From Thamnidium elegans (taxonomy: Eukaryota; Mucoromycota; Mucoromycetes; Mucorales; Mucoraceae), in the NCBI GenBank assembly GCA_025201345.1, contig JAIXMG010000029.1, forward strand, positions 124,001 through 188,000: a stretch of DNA of 64,000 nt. Reading direction: 5' to 3'. How positions within the stretch are numbered: the stretch's first letter is position 1; every line of letters begins with the position of its first letter. Shown here piece after piece: positions 12,598-25,760 of this stretch. Below the pieces are notes generated by a model. The model made no database searches. It was given only the letters and a program-made list of their open reading frames with translations, and was not told the origin of the DNA. A program made the position numbers and the translations under genes.

Positions 12598-13409
12598 TTT
12601 GCTAACTACTTGATTATCTATACTTTAATAATGTATCCACCCCCCTCTTCCCTGTATCATATTTGTAAACTCTTTTTTTCTTTAAATAAAAATCTATATA
12701 ATTAGTAGACTTTTTTTTTTTGTGTACTTGTGTAACTCTTTTAAGTTGTCACCTTTCATGTGCTTTAATTGAACGTATATCGATTATTTTATATTATTAA
12801 AAAAAAAAGCGCGCGCTTTCCTAAATAATGTGAACACACGAATGCCAAATAATTGTCACTTCATTTTTTTTTATTGAATCATGGGTATAAAGTAGTACAA
12901 TTGGCAAAAAAAATAAAAAGTCCTGTAAACGCCGTTCTAAGGGATTGCATGCGTTTTGTTTATTAACAGCCATTTGGTAATTATAGTATGGGCTTAGAAA
13001 AAAATGATGTCGTCAACCCACTGATCAATTCAATTAACCAACATAATGGTACTTTTTTTTTTTTTGTACGCAAAAGTAGTAAGGGGATGATGTCAAGTGG
13101 TACAATGAGAAATGGGGGGAGGGGGGAACATATGGTGTTCTCATCGATAAAGTGTATTTTTTTTGGGTCAAGTGGTTTCTTTTTAAATTTCTCTTTGTTA
13201 AACTAGTGTTGTTAAACTAGTGTTGTTTAACTCGTGCTTACTTTATATCCCTATTCTATTTATTTATTTGATCAAGTATCATATTCAGCTATACATTTTT
13301 TCTTAAATCAGCCTCAAAAATTTAGTATTACCAATATGGTATTCTCACGTCCCTTTGTCTAAACTATAAAGAACTTGCCCCTTCCTTTTTCTCCGCGCAA
13401 GTTAAAATA

Positions 13410-13890
13410 TTACGTTGTAATGGCGTTCTCTTGTACTACTTTATAGTGGGTAAAGGAGAAACGAATAGAATTTGCCAGTTCTTTCAAATTAAAATTTTTG
13501 ATGTTTTTAAAGAGGATCGCCCTCTGCGCGCGGGCTTCTGATGATAAACACTGTGGTTGCATCCTTGATAAACAAAAAGTCAATACCAGTCCTATCGCGT
13601 CAAGAATATCACAGTCCCTAGTGTCCATCGTAACACTATGGACTCTCCCACCCGCTCTCGAAAAGACGTTTTACGCAATTGAATGATGATGGTTGCCAAT
13701 CCTCGAACGATTATTAGATATCCTTGCCTCACTTGCGATTTGCCTGCGCCCAGCTACTTGCTGGTGCTATTAAGAACAACCAAGCCGTACTTGTCAATAC
13801 GGTGGAAACCTACAATCGACAACAAACACTTGATGTCCGTCGAGAAACGTTTGTTAATAAGAAGGGACATATGAATTGTATAAATTAATA
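13410..13890. other. Coding-like relic of unknown family
   Basis: This stretch is less AT-rich than its surroundings and carries open frames on both strands. On the minus strand a 72-codon frame lies at 13628-13410. On the plus strand a roughly 50-codon frame ends at the TAA near 13888 and reads ...AQLLAGAIKNNQAVLVN... . Frames change and stops intervene near 13680-13735, so no intact gene can be drawn. It may be the remnant of a decayed gene or transposon. I do not recognise the family. Confidence 0.25.
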
Positions 13891-14857
13891 TTATGCATAA
13901 ACTTTAACTTGCACACGTCCATTGAGCCACAAGGAAAGTTTTTTCTGGCTTTTTGAACGAATTCATTCTACATCATTATAGTTGACTACTTTATCATATG
14001 ATAGTAGAGAGTATCGTCTCCTTCCTTCGCTTGTTTTATAATGTCCTCGGCTAGACTCTTCTCGGTGGTAAATAGCCAATCATTATCGGTATATTTACTA
14101 ATTTGTTCACTATTACAAGCTATCACTGGTTTCACTTACATGGAAATATAGCAATGGATATCGTATAAATGATGTAACTACATCTCACATGAGATACACA
14201 CACTTTTTTACAAGTCTTTTTATAGATTTTTTTTTTTTTTTACTTTCTAATTAATGCATATCTAAATTTAGGCACGCAAGAAAAAACCTTGACACTTGAA
14301 GTATTATTTCTTTTTACGCACATAATTAGTATCGTTCACCCATCGTAATATTTGTGTGTAATGGTATCATTGTCAGTGCCACAAGTGCAATATAAAGTAT
14401 ATATAGGAGAAATTTGAGAGAAATGCAATGTAAACAAGCTTTCGTGTATATCGTGTTGCTAGTAGTATATCTATTAAACAAGTTCAGCAGAAAGAATGAT
14501 TTCTCGGTAGATTATCTTTTTTAAAATAGAAATCGTTTTTATAAGAACGCATGTCCTCTTACATGGTTAGGCTTTAGATATAAAGTGATAGCTAGGAGGG
14601 GGGGGGGACATTCTTTTGTTTCATACATAAAGTTTGTAACATGCCAATGTAAAATTTCTATATATTGTAATGCGTACATATCAATAGCTAAAAAGACAGT
14701 GCGTGTTAGATTAACTAAAGCTAAGCTCACTTACAAACATGCATTATTTGTATATGAGTCATCTTATTAAAAAATCAGGTGAAATTGTCATTGTTTTGAC
14801 AACGGGATACAAGTTATGCGTAATTATTTACACAAGTAAAAAAAAAAAAATATTTGT

Positions 14858-16040
14858 TTATTGCATCATGACTAAATTTTCAAAGCCTTGTTGTGCCACC
14901 TTATTTGTAGCCAAGGTACATGCGAACTGTAAAGCAGAGGCAAGAGAACAATGAGATTTGGTAAGTGAAGCAATAATACCGGCATTAAATGTATCTCCAG
15001 CACCCACAGTGTCCTTCACTTCTTTAATCTCGTGAGTGGTTGCATGATATATTTGGTTGGTGTCTAATACAGAAGCACCTTTTGATCCCCAAGTACAAAA
15101 TACTTTTGCACTATACAATATATATTAGTATATTCTTATATAAAAAGAAGGTATATATATATATATACCCTGGTTTTAAATTACGTAAACCAGAATAGTT
15201 TCTTAAAAAAGATTCTGTTTCAGTAAAGCCATGGTGTTGAGCAAACAATTTAGAAAACAAGACAATGTCAGCCTATAATATATATATATATATAAGGGGG
15301 AGGAGAGAGATAAATGCAATGTGATGTATATTTACCTTTTCAATTAATAATTCTATATCTAACCTTTCAGGCTTTTCTAATTCAACTGAAATGGTCAGTT
15401 GATGTCTCCAATCTTCACTGATAGCTTTTTTGTCTAACCAGTCAATTTGAAGTAGTGTTTGATCAATATTTCTACCTTCAAAATGAACCCACCATGAATT
15501 ATCTTGGTTTAAATCATTAAACTTTTCTATAAACTCAATACATGTCATGTCTTGAATACTTTTTTACGGAGAATAATATTAGTGTTACAAAAATAAAACA
15601 AAACAAAATCTTACTTGTTGTTTGATATAATCGTTCTTGAACCTGATTTTTGATTATGAATAATGGTTGAAGAAGGAGTCAAATCTTCTCTTCTGAATAA
15701 AAGTACATCTTGTATATCTCTTGACTTTAATTCTTCTGTAATGTGACTTATATAAAATATCTTTTTTAGTATTTTTTAATATAAATTAATTTTTAAAAAA
15801 AATAAACCTGGAGGTTTCACGGGATCCGGCAGCAGACATGTAACACACATTAACATGATCAAATTGAGCCAACACTTGCGCTGTATTGTATGTGTTTCCT
15901 CCTGTACGTTGTTCTGCCCCTATTGCTCTTGTCTTGGTGTCTTCTTCTGGAAAGTCCGTGACGTGTAATATAGTGTCAATATATACCTGACCAACTAAAA
16001 GTACATTAACCCATCTTTGTTCATTGAATTGACTACACAT
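14858..16040 (-). CDS. PfkB-family carbohydrate kinase, ketohexokinase-like
   Basis: Five exons: 16040-15808, 15746-15615, 15558-15336, 15272-15169, 15110-14858; 314 residues, near the usual size (about 300) of ketohexokinase. The N-terminus reads VLLVGQVYIDTILHVTDFPEED, with the GG(N) PfkB signature RTGGNTYNTA soon after; WVHFEGRN in exon 3 is a ketohexokinase-type block. Exon 5 has DTVGAGDTFN with the catalytic Asp of the anion hole at about residue 270. Family members phosphorylate sugars at a hydroxymethyl group using ATP, fructose to fructose 1-phosphate in animals; the fungal substrate cannot be told from sequence. Transcribed divergently from the Tcp11 gene. Confidence 0.88.
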
Positions 16041-16226
16041 TGAACCAAAAAAAAAAAAAAGAAAAAAAGGGAGAGATAAAATATACAAACACACGTGTAG
16101 AGTCACAGGGTAAAACCAAGACTAAAAAAAAATGCGCTCGTTTAATAATTTATAAAAAAAAAAAATGCAGCAACTTTTTTTTTTACTTTCTTTCTTTTTC
16201 TTTTTTTAAAAAAGCTTTACTTAATA

Positions 16227-16618
16227 ATGGAGTCGCCAGATAAGAAAGGATTTTATACGTTTGCATCTTCCTCAGCAGAAACTACGCATAAACCAATGCA
16301 TTTGGAAAAGCGGTTTAACAGCCACACGAAGCGGAACCTTAAAAACCTCAGCAAGGAAACAGTCGAGATCAAACGAGAAGCCATTCTAGAAGAAAGAAGA
16401 CGAAAACTGCACCAAAACTTCCAAAAGGTCAAGAGAATCGCTAAAGAAATGAAAGCTCGTAGAGAAGACAAGATCGATTTATTATCTAAATCAATGGCTT
16501 TAGCTGAAATGAACCGTAACCAGCATATTGAAAAAAGAAGAGCTGCTTCTAAACAAACTGTTGAAAGAGCTAAATATATTGTATTACAAAATCGATATCG
16601 ATCTCAGCAAGAACAAGG

Positions 16619-16649
<31 letters not shown>

Positions 16650-19072
16650 ATAAAGTGGAAAATGAAAGAATATTAATTTGTCATATTTTTATAAGAGAGA
16701 AGAAGGGCTGAACTTGAAAGTAGATTTGAAAAAACTGAACAAAGACGATTGGCTCATTTAAATAGATATCAACAACAAAAGAAGAAAAAACTAGCTCTTA
16801 CTCCTTCTTCTCCTACCTGTTTAATTACTCCAATGTCTAATATCTCTATTCAAACCAAACTAGACGATCAACCAAAACTTAAAAAGCCTTCAAATTGGTC
16901 CATTATCCTGAAGGCCTTTCGTGAATTAGGTTTACCTTTACCTTCTAATCCAGATACTTGGCTTGAATTTAACGTTTTAAGCCAACTGTTAAACCAACCA
17001 AAAGTGATTGTTGTAACCACTAAAGTACTAAACACTGCCTTGAAACTAAACAATGAGGAAAGTAGACATCGTGCACGTGTTTTGTTGACTTCTTACATGA
17101 CTCTCATGTGTCCAAAAGAGGTATTACAAAATGTAAACGGAACCGAAGAAAAAGTATATATAAACAATAGCAGTTAAAAAAAAAAAAAAAAAAAAAAAAA
17201 TTAAATCTCCTCCCCCCTTTTTTTAGAGGTTACATGTTTCCGCCAAACAAATGTTAAACTTATTTGAAATCTGGCTTAAAGCCCATGGTCGCCCTGGAGC
17301 CACTGCTGCCAGACTTGCATTTGTTCAAGCTTGGGACGAGTACACTATTTTATTTGAATCTTGGAAATCCAGAGATCGCAACCAACTCATTCAAAACATG
17401 ATTGGTTACTTTGTTGAACTTTCTACTTTACGTCAAACCATGATCGCACAAGACAACGATGATTCCGTAGGCGACCAATTACAGTCCCAGCTAAACGAAA
17501 TCAAAACCAAGTTACAAAAATTAGGCGGGCCTGAAGCTTTAGCTCTCTTACAAAGAGCTTTAGAGATGTCTGCTTCATCTACTTCAACCGGTAGAAAGAA
17601 ACAGCACCAAATAAACACGCCGCGTACGCCCAACTTGGACAACGCCTATGAAACCGAAGCTGACGCCAACCATCAACGCGCTAGCGGTGACCAGCTGAGT
17701 CAATTGTTAAACGGATATGCACCAGAATCCGGCCTGACAAACGAACAACTGGCGCATGAACTTATCATGGACCCCGAGTTCAAACTGCAACGCCAAGCGC
17801 CTACCAACGATCTGGAACAACGCGTTCGAATCATGGCCGAGAAAGCTTTCTTTGATAAGGTAGCACAAGATATCGACGAAGGAAATCCTGAATTATCTTT
17901 ACCTTCTTTAATTATGGACGTTAAAAATGTAAGTTTATTTACTTTTTTTTTTTTTTTTTGGCCACCAAAATTTTTTATTAACATCTTTTATGTAAAAGCG
18001 CTTATTATCCTTGGTACGCCCTGGTACTTCCATGCATCAACACATTGACGAACGCATTGATTTGGACTTGATTCAACAACAAATGAGACAACGCACATTC
18101 GACTTGAAATCCATGATGGAGTACGTACTTGGTGTCATGGCTGATATGTGTGCGCCTGTTCGCGATGTTGAAATCCAAGTACTGAGACAAGACAACAACC
18201 TGATGCAGCAGATGCCCACCGTGTTACACTTGTTGGAAGACATGAGCCTCGACCTCGCCAATTTCCGCTTAAGATCGTTACGACCTCACCTGATGCCAAT
18301 CGCGGTTGAATACGAACGTGAGAAATTTGCCTCCATGCTAAACACCGGACAGATCCAGCTTGTCCGTACGCAATCCTGGTTAACTCAGTCTGCCAGTAAA
18401 TTATGCCAAGCTGCTGCCGAACGTAACCCCGAACGTGTGCGACCTGAAAAGAACAATAAGCCCACCCACGACTCTGTCTTTGAAGAAGCCTATGTGTCCT
18501 TATTAGTTCAATCTCTACCTGTTTCCGTACAGACTTTACCCGAGACCTTATTTATGGACGCCAAACGACTGCACCAATTTCAAAACGATGTGCAGGCTGT
18601 TACCATTGTTGCTGCTCTTTTAATGCTAGCTAGAAATTTTGGGTCCGCCAGTCCTCAAGCGCTATCGGATTTAGGCTCTAAACTGTTTACCATGCTGGAA
18701 GACCCGGCTACTGCCATTGACCATCTAGCTGCTGAAATCGAAAGCGCTGTCAATGTACGACCAGAAAGGAGAGAAATGATCCGAACCATGGTTGATAAAA
18801 CCGTGTCTCATTCCGATACCGTGTACTCTTTACTCTCTCGACGTGTTGCTTCCGTCATTAAATTGTCGATACAGAACAATACCTTTGTGACTGATGCCGT
18901 GTTAGCTAGCAATGGCTTGCAACATGTCAGAAGCCATCTTCAGGCAATTGCCCACAAGATACTGCGAATGACCCATCATCATCGAAAAGTGTTTGCGTCT
19001 TATTATGATGAAATCATCAAAACTGCTTTGCATGAGCATCTTGTTGTTTCTCCTACTACAAGCCAAAACTAA
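16227..19072 (+). CDS. T-complex protein 11 (Tcp11/Sok1) family protein
   Basis: Four exons: 16227-16617, 16696-17153, 17227-17928, 17999-19072; 874 residues. The first 160 residues are basic and helical (coiled coil, many Lys/Arg/Glu). The rest is the Tcp11 domain, including RVRIMAEKAFFDKVAQDI and the all-helical segment DLKSMMEYVLGVMADMCAPVRD that is a hallmark of the family. In yeast Sok1 acts as a high-copy suppressor in cAMP/PKA signalling, and mammalian TCP11 modulates cAMP-PKA in sperm; biochemical activity is not defined. Introns carry very long A or T runs. Codon use in exons 3-4 is more GC-rich than in neighbours, suggesting good expression. Confidence 0.88.
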
Positions 19073-19193
19073 ATTTTATAATTTTTTTACTCGCTTATAA
19101 ATAAACAGTATTTTTTTATTATTATTATAGTACTATGAGGAAGGGTAGGGGTATTTTTTTATTTATTTATTTATTTTTTGATGAGAAAGGTAT

Positions 19194-21155
19194 TTAACTG
19201 TCGTAATTATTGGCAGCGTCGAAATTACATTGTATTTTATGAGTAATACCTGTACCAAAGTCTGCTTCCATGCGTAACTCAGTTGACCCAAAGAACATTC
19301 TACAGCACACACATAAAAAAAAAAAAATTAGTTAAGCTTTTCTTTTCTTTTATATATATATATATACCTGACAGTATAGGCTATACGTTCACCCACTACA
19401 ACATGTGGTAAAACAGGAATCGGTACAGAAACAGCAGCTACTTGATGAACACCTGGTTGATCAAAGTACCTTGGCTCTTCATCATTTTCAGTCGCATACA
19501 GCATAATATCTGTAGCTCGCATGGTGCCATAATAGACAAACATTCTTTCTCGAATACAATGGTCCACAGGTAACACGTCTCCCTTTTGCACGAACACCAA
19601 GAACCTAGATGTACATCGAATACTACCATCAGGACGTATCACACGCGATGACGCTGGGTCCAACTTGTCGTCAAACGGGAGCCCAGCGTTAATACCGTAC
19701 GTTCTACGAGACACGCGAGAAGTAACTACTCGAGGATTCAAGCCAAAATAAACCGCGCCTCGTACCACCGCCATAGGAGCTCGAGGAGGACAAAGGATTT
19801 GCTTCACCCGTGTGCTAAATACCTCTTGGACTCGTTGGAATAAGTAATTGGAAGATCCGAACCCACCTACTAGAAATATACAGGATACGTTTTTATCTGG
19901 CACATGACTGTATTGTTTTTCCAATAACGCTATCTATTTAAAAGAGTTGGTTTTTTTTTTTTTTTGAAATAAATTTTTTTTTTTTTAACTTACCACTCGT
20001 TCAATAACTGGCTCAAATACTTTTTCTTTTAATTCATCAGCTCGTAAAGCCATAGTACCTTCATCCAAACAATCATCATCGGTATCAATTAGATCCAAGT
20101 TGATTGAAACCGGTATATTCAAGTACTGATCATCCAATCCATCAAACTCGGGTTTAATGTTATCAACAAACTGATCCATTAGATTATTCATGGCCGCCGC
20201 AGGCAAGCTATGCGCTTGTGCGCCCAGTTTTTCTTGCATTAAAAGTCTAAAATTATGGTCCAAAAAGACGCTACCGCAACTTTCGCCCATCCCTTTTGTG
20301 ATTTCCTTTAGTCGTTTATTGGATTCCAAACTATCGTGAATGACTTCAAACACAATTAAATCCACAGTTCCACCACCAGCATCGCAAATCATCATCCGAT
20401 CTCCTTTGTTAAGATTCACTTGCTCACACATCTTTTCACAGTACAAAGCAGCTGCCTCGGGCTCTGATATCAAAAGCAATCGGTCTTGCGGATCGTCGGC
20501 TTTAACGAGGCCTGCAATGATAGCTGCTTTACGCATCGAGTTTTTTGCATGGTCCGACCACATGGCCGGAACAGTTAAACAGTAACGAAATGTGCTCGGA
20601 TCATAATTCTTGGCGAACCCTTTTGTTACGTCCTCCAATACATACTGATGAAGTACTTTTAAATAATCTCCAATATTATTTACAGACGACCTAAAAGAAA
20701 ACATGAGTTTTTTTTTTTTATCTTGCTTTTGTCTTTCTATTTTACCGGTGGTTTTCAGCTATGCCACGATGTAATGACTCGTCCAAATTGAGTTTAAAAT
20801 TCGACAACATTATATTTTCCTTGGCAGCTTGTGGTTTAAGCATCATCTTCTTGGCGCCATGTCCCCATTCCACTAGTGTTTGAGGTGCGTTTTTCTTGTA
20901 CAGTGAGAGTGTAGGTGTCTTTGGGTAAAAGTTCCCACCTTTATGTGGCCTTTAAATAATAAGAATAAAAATTTTGCTTAGCCTTAAAAAAAAAAATATT
21001 TGCCCAAAACAAATAGTGGTTTACCATTTTTGAACGTCGAATACTTCTGTGTTGGACTGATGAGCGTTATGTGTGAATGCATACGAAGCACCCGAGAATG
21101 TTGTACCGAAATCATAAGAGATAACGACTTTATAATTATCTTTAGTTGAAAGCAT
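19194..21155 (-). CDS. Hsp70-superfamily ATPase of the HSPA12 type
   Basis: Five exons: 21155-21025, 20949-20746, 20690-19994, 19933-19368, 19299-19194; 567 residues. The N-terminal phosphate-1 loop is VVISYDFGTTFSGASYAF, the phosphate-2 motif is MICDAGGGTVDLIVFEV, and the adenosine-side motif is CIFLVGGFGSSNYLFQRV. Length and the atypical C-terminus (no classical substrate-binding domain or EEVD tail) match HSPA12A/B-like proteins, which are greatly expanded in filamentous and early-diverging fungi, rather than canonical chaperones. ATP binding is well supported; client or signalling role is unknown. Convergent with the Tcp11 gene, 121 bp apart. Confidence 0.9.
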
Positions 21156-22863
21156 ACTTGAAAAAAGTTTTTTATGAAAAAAAAAAAAGGGGGTGAGAGG
21201 AATTAAAAAAAAAAGAGGCACTTTTTCTTGAGCAGCCAATTTATTCCTTCAGTGAAAAAGAAAGCAGTCTTAATTAGCCTTTTTTTTGCATAAACTAATA
21301 ATTGTTTGTGGGGCTTTTAACGCCTTTGGTGTGTCAATTAAATGTAATTGGTGAGTACAAAAGTACAGCCACTACACTAATTAAAAAAATTGGAGGGGAG
21401 AATCTATCATAAGGTAAAAAGAAGTGACACCCGTAAAAGCAGTAAATATATACATCTTCTATATCCGCATATCTATTCCAGTCTACATACAAAGATGTCT
21501 CTAGACTAATTATAAATGATAGTAAGAAAACATTACGCTATAGCCTCTAGTAAGCATTGCTTAGAAGAGGATAATTAAGTTACCTACTTGTTTATCCTAT
21601 TAATAGCCCTTGTTTAATTCCTGCTATTTCGTCATTAAATCAGTACATACCCCTTATCACTCTCTATCACAGACAATGAAGTGTGTATATAAAAACGAGT
21701 TTTTCTTTCGTATTACTACTTGCGTGCGAAAAAAAAGGTAGTATATAGTTTATGATAAAATAGATTTTTTTTATCACAGTTTTTTTCTTTTTTAGCAACT
21801 TTTTTTATTTTCAAATGACTTCGTATATAAGCAAAAGAGGCTTTCCTGTAATATGCTGGTGCAAACAGACACTTACTACTATCTCCACGCAAATTTGAAT
21901 TCGCTACGTGCCATAAAGTTTTACATCATATCAATTATGCACAAATACTTTTTACGTAAAAAAAAAGCAAGTCTATAAATTTGATGTTACTGTTGGTACA
22001 GGCGTCACAAAGTGTCGTCAATTGATGTTCTGCATTTGATCACGAATCTACGTACCCCGCGTACCGTGTCTATCTCTTACAGAATTCCAATATCCAGCCG
22101 TTAACAGACCGGCTAATGAACATGGTTTATTAATACGAAACAAGGCTGTTTCTCTTTTTTTTAAAAAAAATAAAAAACGATTGCATCTTGGGTTTCGAAG
22201 GCTCACATAATCACTTTAATCGATACGTGTAAAATCATCTGTCAAGAATAACCAAGAAATCAGTCCTTTAGAAAGATGGATTGTAATGACAGATATTTTA
22301 GTCTTTTTTGTGTGTAACCAAAAACCTCTTTTTCACTGCAAAAGTAGCTGGGGTATGTGTATATATTTAAATTTAATGTTTAAAATGCAATTTTAACATA
22401 AAAACAAATGAAGCTTTTATGTTGAAATGTTTCAAACCAGTAGTTTTTAACTAATTTCTCCAAACTAGAAATACTTGGAAGTTCTAGGTCCTCATATGAA
22501 TCGAAACAGGAAGAAAAAAAAAAGCATAGTGTCTAGCATTCTGAGAACTAGTAAAATATGTTTCAAATGCCTTTTTTTAAAGTATGTATGCACTTTATTT
22601 GGGAGGGAACTTCTCTAAAAAACTGACTAATTTTTTAACAAGTGACCAAATAGTCTTTTTTTTTTCTCATGTTTAAAAAACAAGTGACAATAAAGGCGTT
22701 CGTGGATTCGCTATCGGGACATCAATATTTGTTTTTTTTGATGTACAAGAAACCCTCTCTTTTTATTTTTTCTTTTTTCTTCCTTCTTCCTCTCTCTCTC
22801 TTTTAAAGTTTAACCATTCATTTCCAACTTAAAGAACAACATTGCATCAACATTGAGCAAGAA
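21156..22863. other. 1.7-kb divergent intergenic region
   Basis: Lies between the HSPA12-like and hydrolase start codons. AT-rich; a pyrimidine-rich tract (about 22750-22805) precedes the hydrolase start. No coding or RNA signal found. Confidence 0.6.
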
Positions 22864-24467
22864 ATGCCTTGGTTTAATTCAAACACCTTGTTTGTGTCGG
22901 CATCTTTATTTTGCCTTCCTCTACTAGTATTATGTTTCGTACTCTCTTTACCTTTCCTTACTTTTGCTATTGGTAAAAATATATACAAAAAAAAAAGCAT
23001 AAATTTATTTACACGTATTTTATAATTATATCAGTATCATTGTATTCTATCGCATGGATTGCCTATTACTTTATGGCTCAAACCGACGCAGAGTTCAACT
23101 TGCCTTATAACCCCACTCGTGTAATCAAGATCAATATTGCAATTTTTGAAATTATTTTTGGATGGTTTACTTACATGCCCATGATTGTATCTTATTTATA
23201 TTGGCGTTATTGGAAAATGGGTACAGACGGTTTCAAACAGATAGTCAGGTGTGTTTTGGATTTTAATTATTTCTATATTTTATCAAAACACATAAATAAT
23301 CTTTTTTTTTTTTTAATCTAGTTTTGATATTCCATACCACGGTTCTTCCAAATTAGACGTTTATCATCCACCAAAGAAATCAAACGGTGAACTATCTCCA
23401 ATTATTGTTTTTATTTATGGAGGCTCTTGGTCTTCGGGATCAAAATTGATTTATACTACTTTGGCAAATACCCTTCGTGAATTGGGCTATGTGGTCGTGG
23501 TGCCTGATTACCGCAAGTACCCTCAAGTCAAGATTGATGGCATATACGAAGATATCCGTGAGGCTATCAAATGGACTCACAAGCATGCTTCTGATATCAA
23601 TGGAGATCCCGAATTAATATTTGTCATGGTAACTACATATTTAGTTACTATAGTTATAATATTTACATCTTGTAATATAGGGTCATAGTGCTGGTGCTCA
23701 ATTAGCAGCACAAGTTGTATTATCTGATATTATTGAACAAGTTAAATATAACGACAGCATGCATTACATACAATCTCCACCTTTTGTCAGTAAAAAGCAC
23801 GATCCATCCATGAAGAACACAAAAAATCATATGATTGACCATAAAAATAAGCCTCGGGATTTTTTACCTCTTGTAGAGGGTCTCTTATTGTAAGTGTGTG
23901 TGTTTCACATATATATATATATATTTGGTGTAATATAACTGACACTTATCAGGTTTTCTGGTGTTTATGACATTGCTTCCCATTATATACATGAAACATC
24001 AAGGGGAGTCGAGAAAGTATCAGCCATGGCAAGAGCCATGGGCTCAACAACCGAAGGTTATATTAAAAACTCGCCTCTTCATCTAATTGAAAAGAACGAA
24101 AAATTATTCGCTACCTCTGACGATTTATTAGACTTGTGGCCTAGAATTTTATTATTACATGGACAAAAAGATACTACTGTTGGCATGGATCAATCTGCAT
24201 CTATGTTTAATACCTTGGGAAAACTCTTTTCCTTAGAACGTAGACAAGAATTGGATGTGAGAATGAGACTATATAAGCGTATGGCTCATGGTGAGCCTGT
24301 TACATGTAAGATATTTTTGTTATTGTTTTTAAATTCATCGCACAAAACTAAAAACTTTATTATTTTTTTAAGCTTTAATGTCAAACATGTTTGCAAAAAA
24401 GAGCGAAAAAAATTTACTGTTAAAGGATATTCAAGAGTTCATCGACTTACCACAAGATGACTTATAA
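22864..24467 (+). CDS. Membrane-anchored alpha/beta-hydrolase, isoprenylcysteine methylesterase-like
   Basis: Six exons: 22864-22972, 23035-23248, 23322-23628, 23681-23889, 23953-24305, 24373-24467; 428 residues. Two or three hydrophobic segments occupy residues about 8-100, then a hydrolase fold: oxyanion-hole motif FIYGGSW, the block VVVPDYRKYPQ, nucleophile elbow GHSAG (Ser about 213), acid in HGQKD (Asp about 353) and base in RMAHGE (His about 392). This arrangement, with N-terminal membrane segments and YRKYPQ, fits prenylcysteine alpha-carboxyl methylesterases and related lipid esterases. A complete triad suggests an active enzyme; the substrate is inferred only from similarity. The GGSW oxyanion motif replaces the more common HGGG. 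Confidence 0.85.
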
Positions 24468-24644
24468 AAAAAAAAAAAAAAAGTAAAATACGCTTTACTC
24501 CAATTGTACAACATTTATATCTACTGTTATGTTTATTACTACTTATATCTTATATATACAAATATATATATATATATCCATATATAACCTCTCTCCCTCT
24601 CTCTCTCTATTATTTTTCTTTTTTTAAATAAATAAATATAATCT

Positions 24645-25760
24645 CTATGATGAAGAAGTCAAGAAATGCCAAAGTTTACTGATTCCTTCTTCTCCGCCGA
24701 TATACCATAAAATCATACTGGAACCAACGGTAGTGTTGATCCATTTTTCTCTGCTACTGTTATCTGTGGTATCTTTACGGTCTTTGGCTTCCTCTGTATG
24801 TTCTTTTGTCTTTTCGTGTTTTAACTTTGTATCTTTATTGACATCCTGTTTATTGTCATTATGGAAATGTTGTTTTCCGTGTTTGTCGCTGTGTTGCTTT
24901 GCATGATCAAACTTCTTTCTAACAGCTGTCGATGTAGGTTCTTCCTTATTTGACACATCCTTCACTTCAGTATCTTTTTCTTTGTTATTCTTCTCATTGA
25001 TATCCTTCTCATTGTGTTCTTTCTCCTTGTTATCCTTATTTGTGTTTTCTTTGTTATCCTTCTCAAGAGTAATAAACTCTAAATCCTCTAAAGGCGTCAA
25101 GCTCGGTGATGTGGTAGGCGATAACGTATCTGTCAAATCACGACGAGCGCCTCTGGATCCAACCTTTAAATCAAACGCTTCGACCCATTGTGGATCCATA
25201 CCTTCTAATTCTTCAGAGATCTCAACCTTCTTTGGTTCAAATGCAGCAGTATTTTCAGACTGAGCAGGAATAGGTGGCTGCGTAGTATCTTCATGCTGAA
25301 GTAAAACTTTAGGCTTAATTTGCTTGTTCATAGGATGGGGTGTAGAAGAGGTTGAACGGGAAGTAAAATGGTCATGGGCGTCAGCCGTAGGTTTTCTACT
25401 GCCTCTTTGAGCTACTTTCATTTCAAAGGCTTCGGTCCAAGCATTATCGACTTCAAAGCTACTGTTCTCGTTAGGAAAACTATCAATGTCTAAACTACCA
25501 AAGGCGGGTTGTGCTTTGGTCTTGGGAAGAGATAAACTGGAAGGTGTCTCGACGCCAACTATTTTGGCGGTTTGGTGAGTTAATAATTGGATAATAATTT
25601 CGTTCTTTGTGCCAGATAACTTGAGGTTATTTTCTTTAGCCAAGTGAACTAACTCGGGTTTCTTCATTCTGCGAAGTGACGCTTTGGTCCATTCTTCACG
25701 GGCTATTGAAGTTAAATGAAAGGAACGTCGAGTGTTGATATTTATTATAGTTCGAAACAT
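24645..25760 (-). CDS. Mitochondrial SAP-domain protein (Aim34-like)
   Basis: Single exon, 371 residues. The first 20 residues are Arg-rich and free of acidic residues (FRTIININTRRSFHLTSI), a plausible mitochondrial presequence. Residues about 23-60 form a SAP helix-turn-helix (SLRRMKKPELVHLAKENNLK...GTKNEIIIQLL). Two copies of the motif W(T/V)EAF(E/D)(M/L)KV..RG.R follow at about residues 107 and 190. Next comes a 60-residue Lys/Glu/Asn repeat-like low-complexity segment, then a hydrophobic C-terminal stretch (GSSMILWYIGG) that could be a membrane anchor. Yeast Aim34 is a short mitochondrial SAP protein of unclear role; the similarity is limited to the SAP part. Confidence 0.75.
   Translation of the reverse strand: MFRTIININTRRSFHLTSIAREEWTKASLRRMKKPELVHLAKENNLKLSGTKNEIIIQLLTHQTAKIVGVETPSSLSLPKTKAQPAFGSLDIDSFPNENSSFEVDNAWTEAFEMKVAQRGSRKPTADAHDHFTSRSTSSTPHPMNKQIKPKVLLQHEDTTQPPIPAQSENTAAFEPKKVEISEELEGMDPQWVEAFDLKVGSRGARRDLTDTLSPTTSPSLTPLEDLEFITLEKDNKENTNKDNKEKEHNEKDINEKNNKEKDTEVKDVSNKEEPTSTAVRKKFDHAKQHSDKHGKQHFHNDNKQDVNKDTKLKHEKTKEHTEEAKDRKDTTDNSSREKWINTTVGSSMILWYIGGEEGISKLWHFLTSSS

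Larger units (their letters stand above)
12242..14857. other. Gene-poor stretch with microsatellites
   Basis: Low-complexity AT-rich DNA. It includes TA and CA repeats near 12420-12470, a (CT)13 run at 12572-12597, a 14-bp palindrome with GCGCGCGC at its centre (12806-12819), and a coding-like relic at about 13410-13890 described separately. No complete gene seen. Confidence 0.6.

Noticed and set aside
12392..12613. 73-codon frame in the 3' flank of the coiled-coil gene
   Set aside because: Made of TA, CA and CT microsatellites; low-complexity protein with no homology signal.
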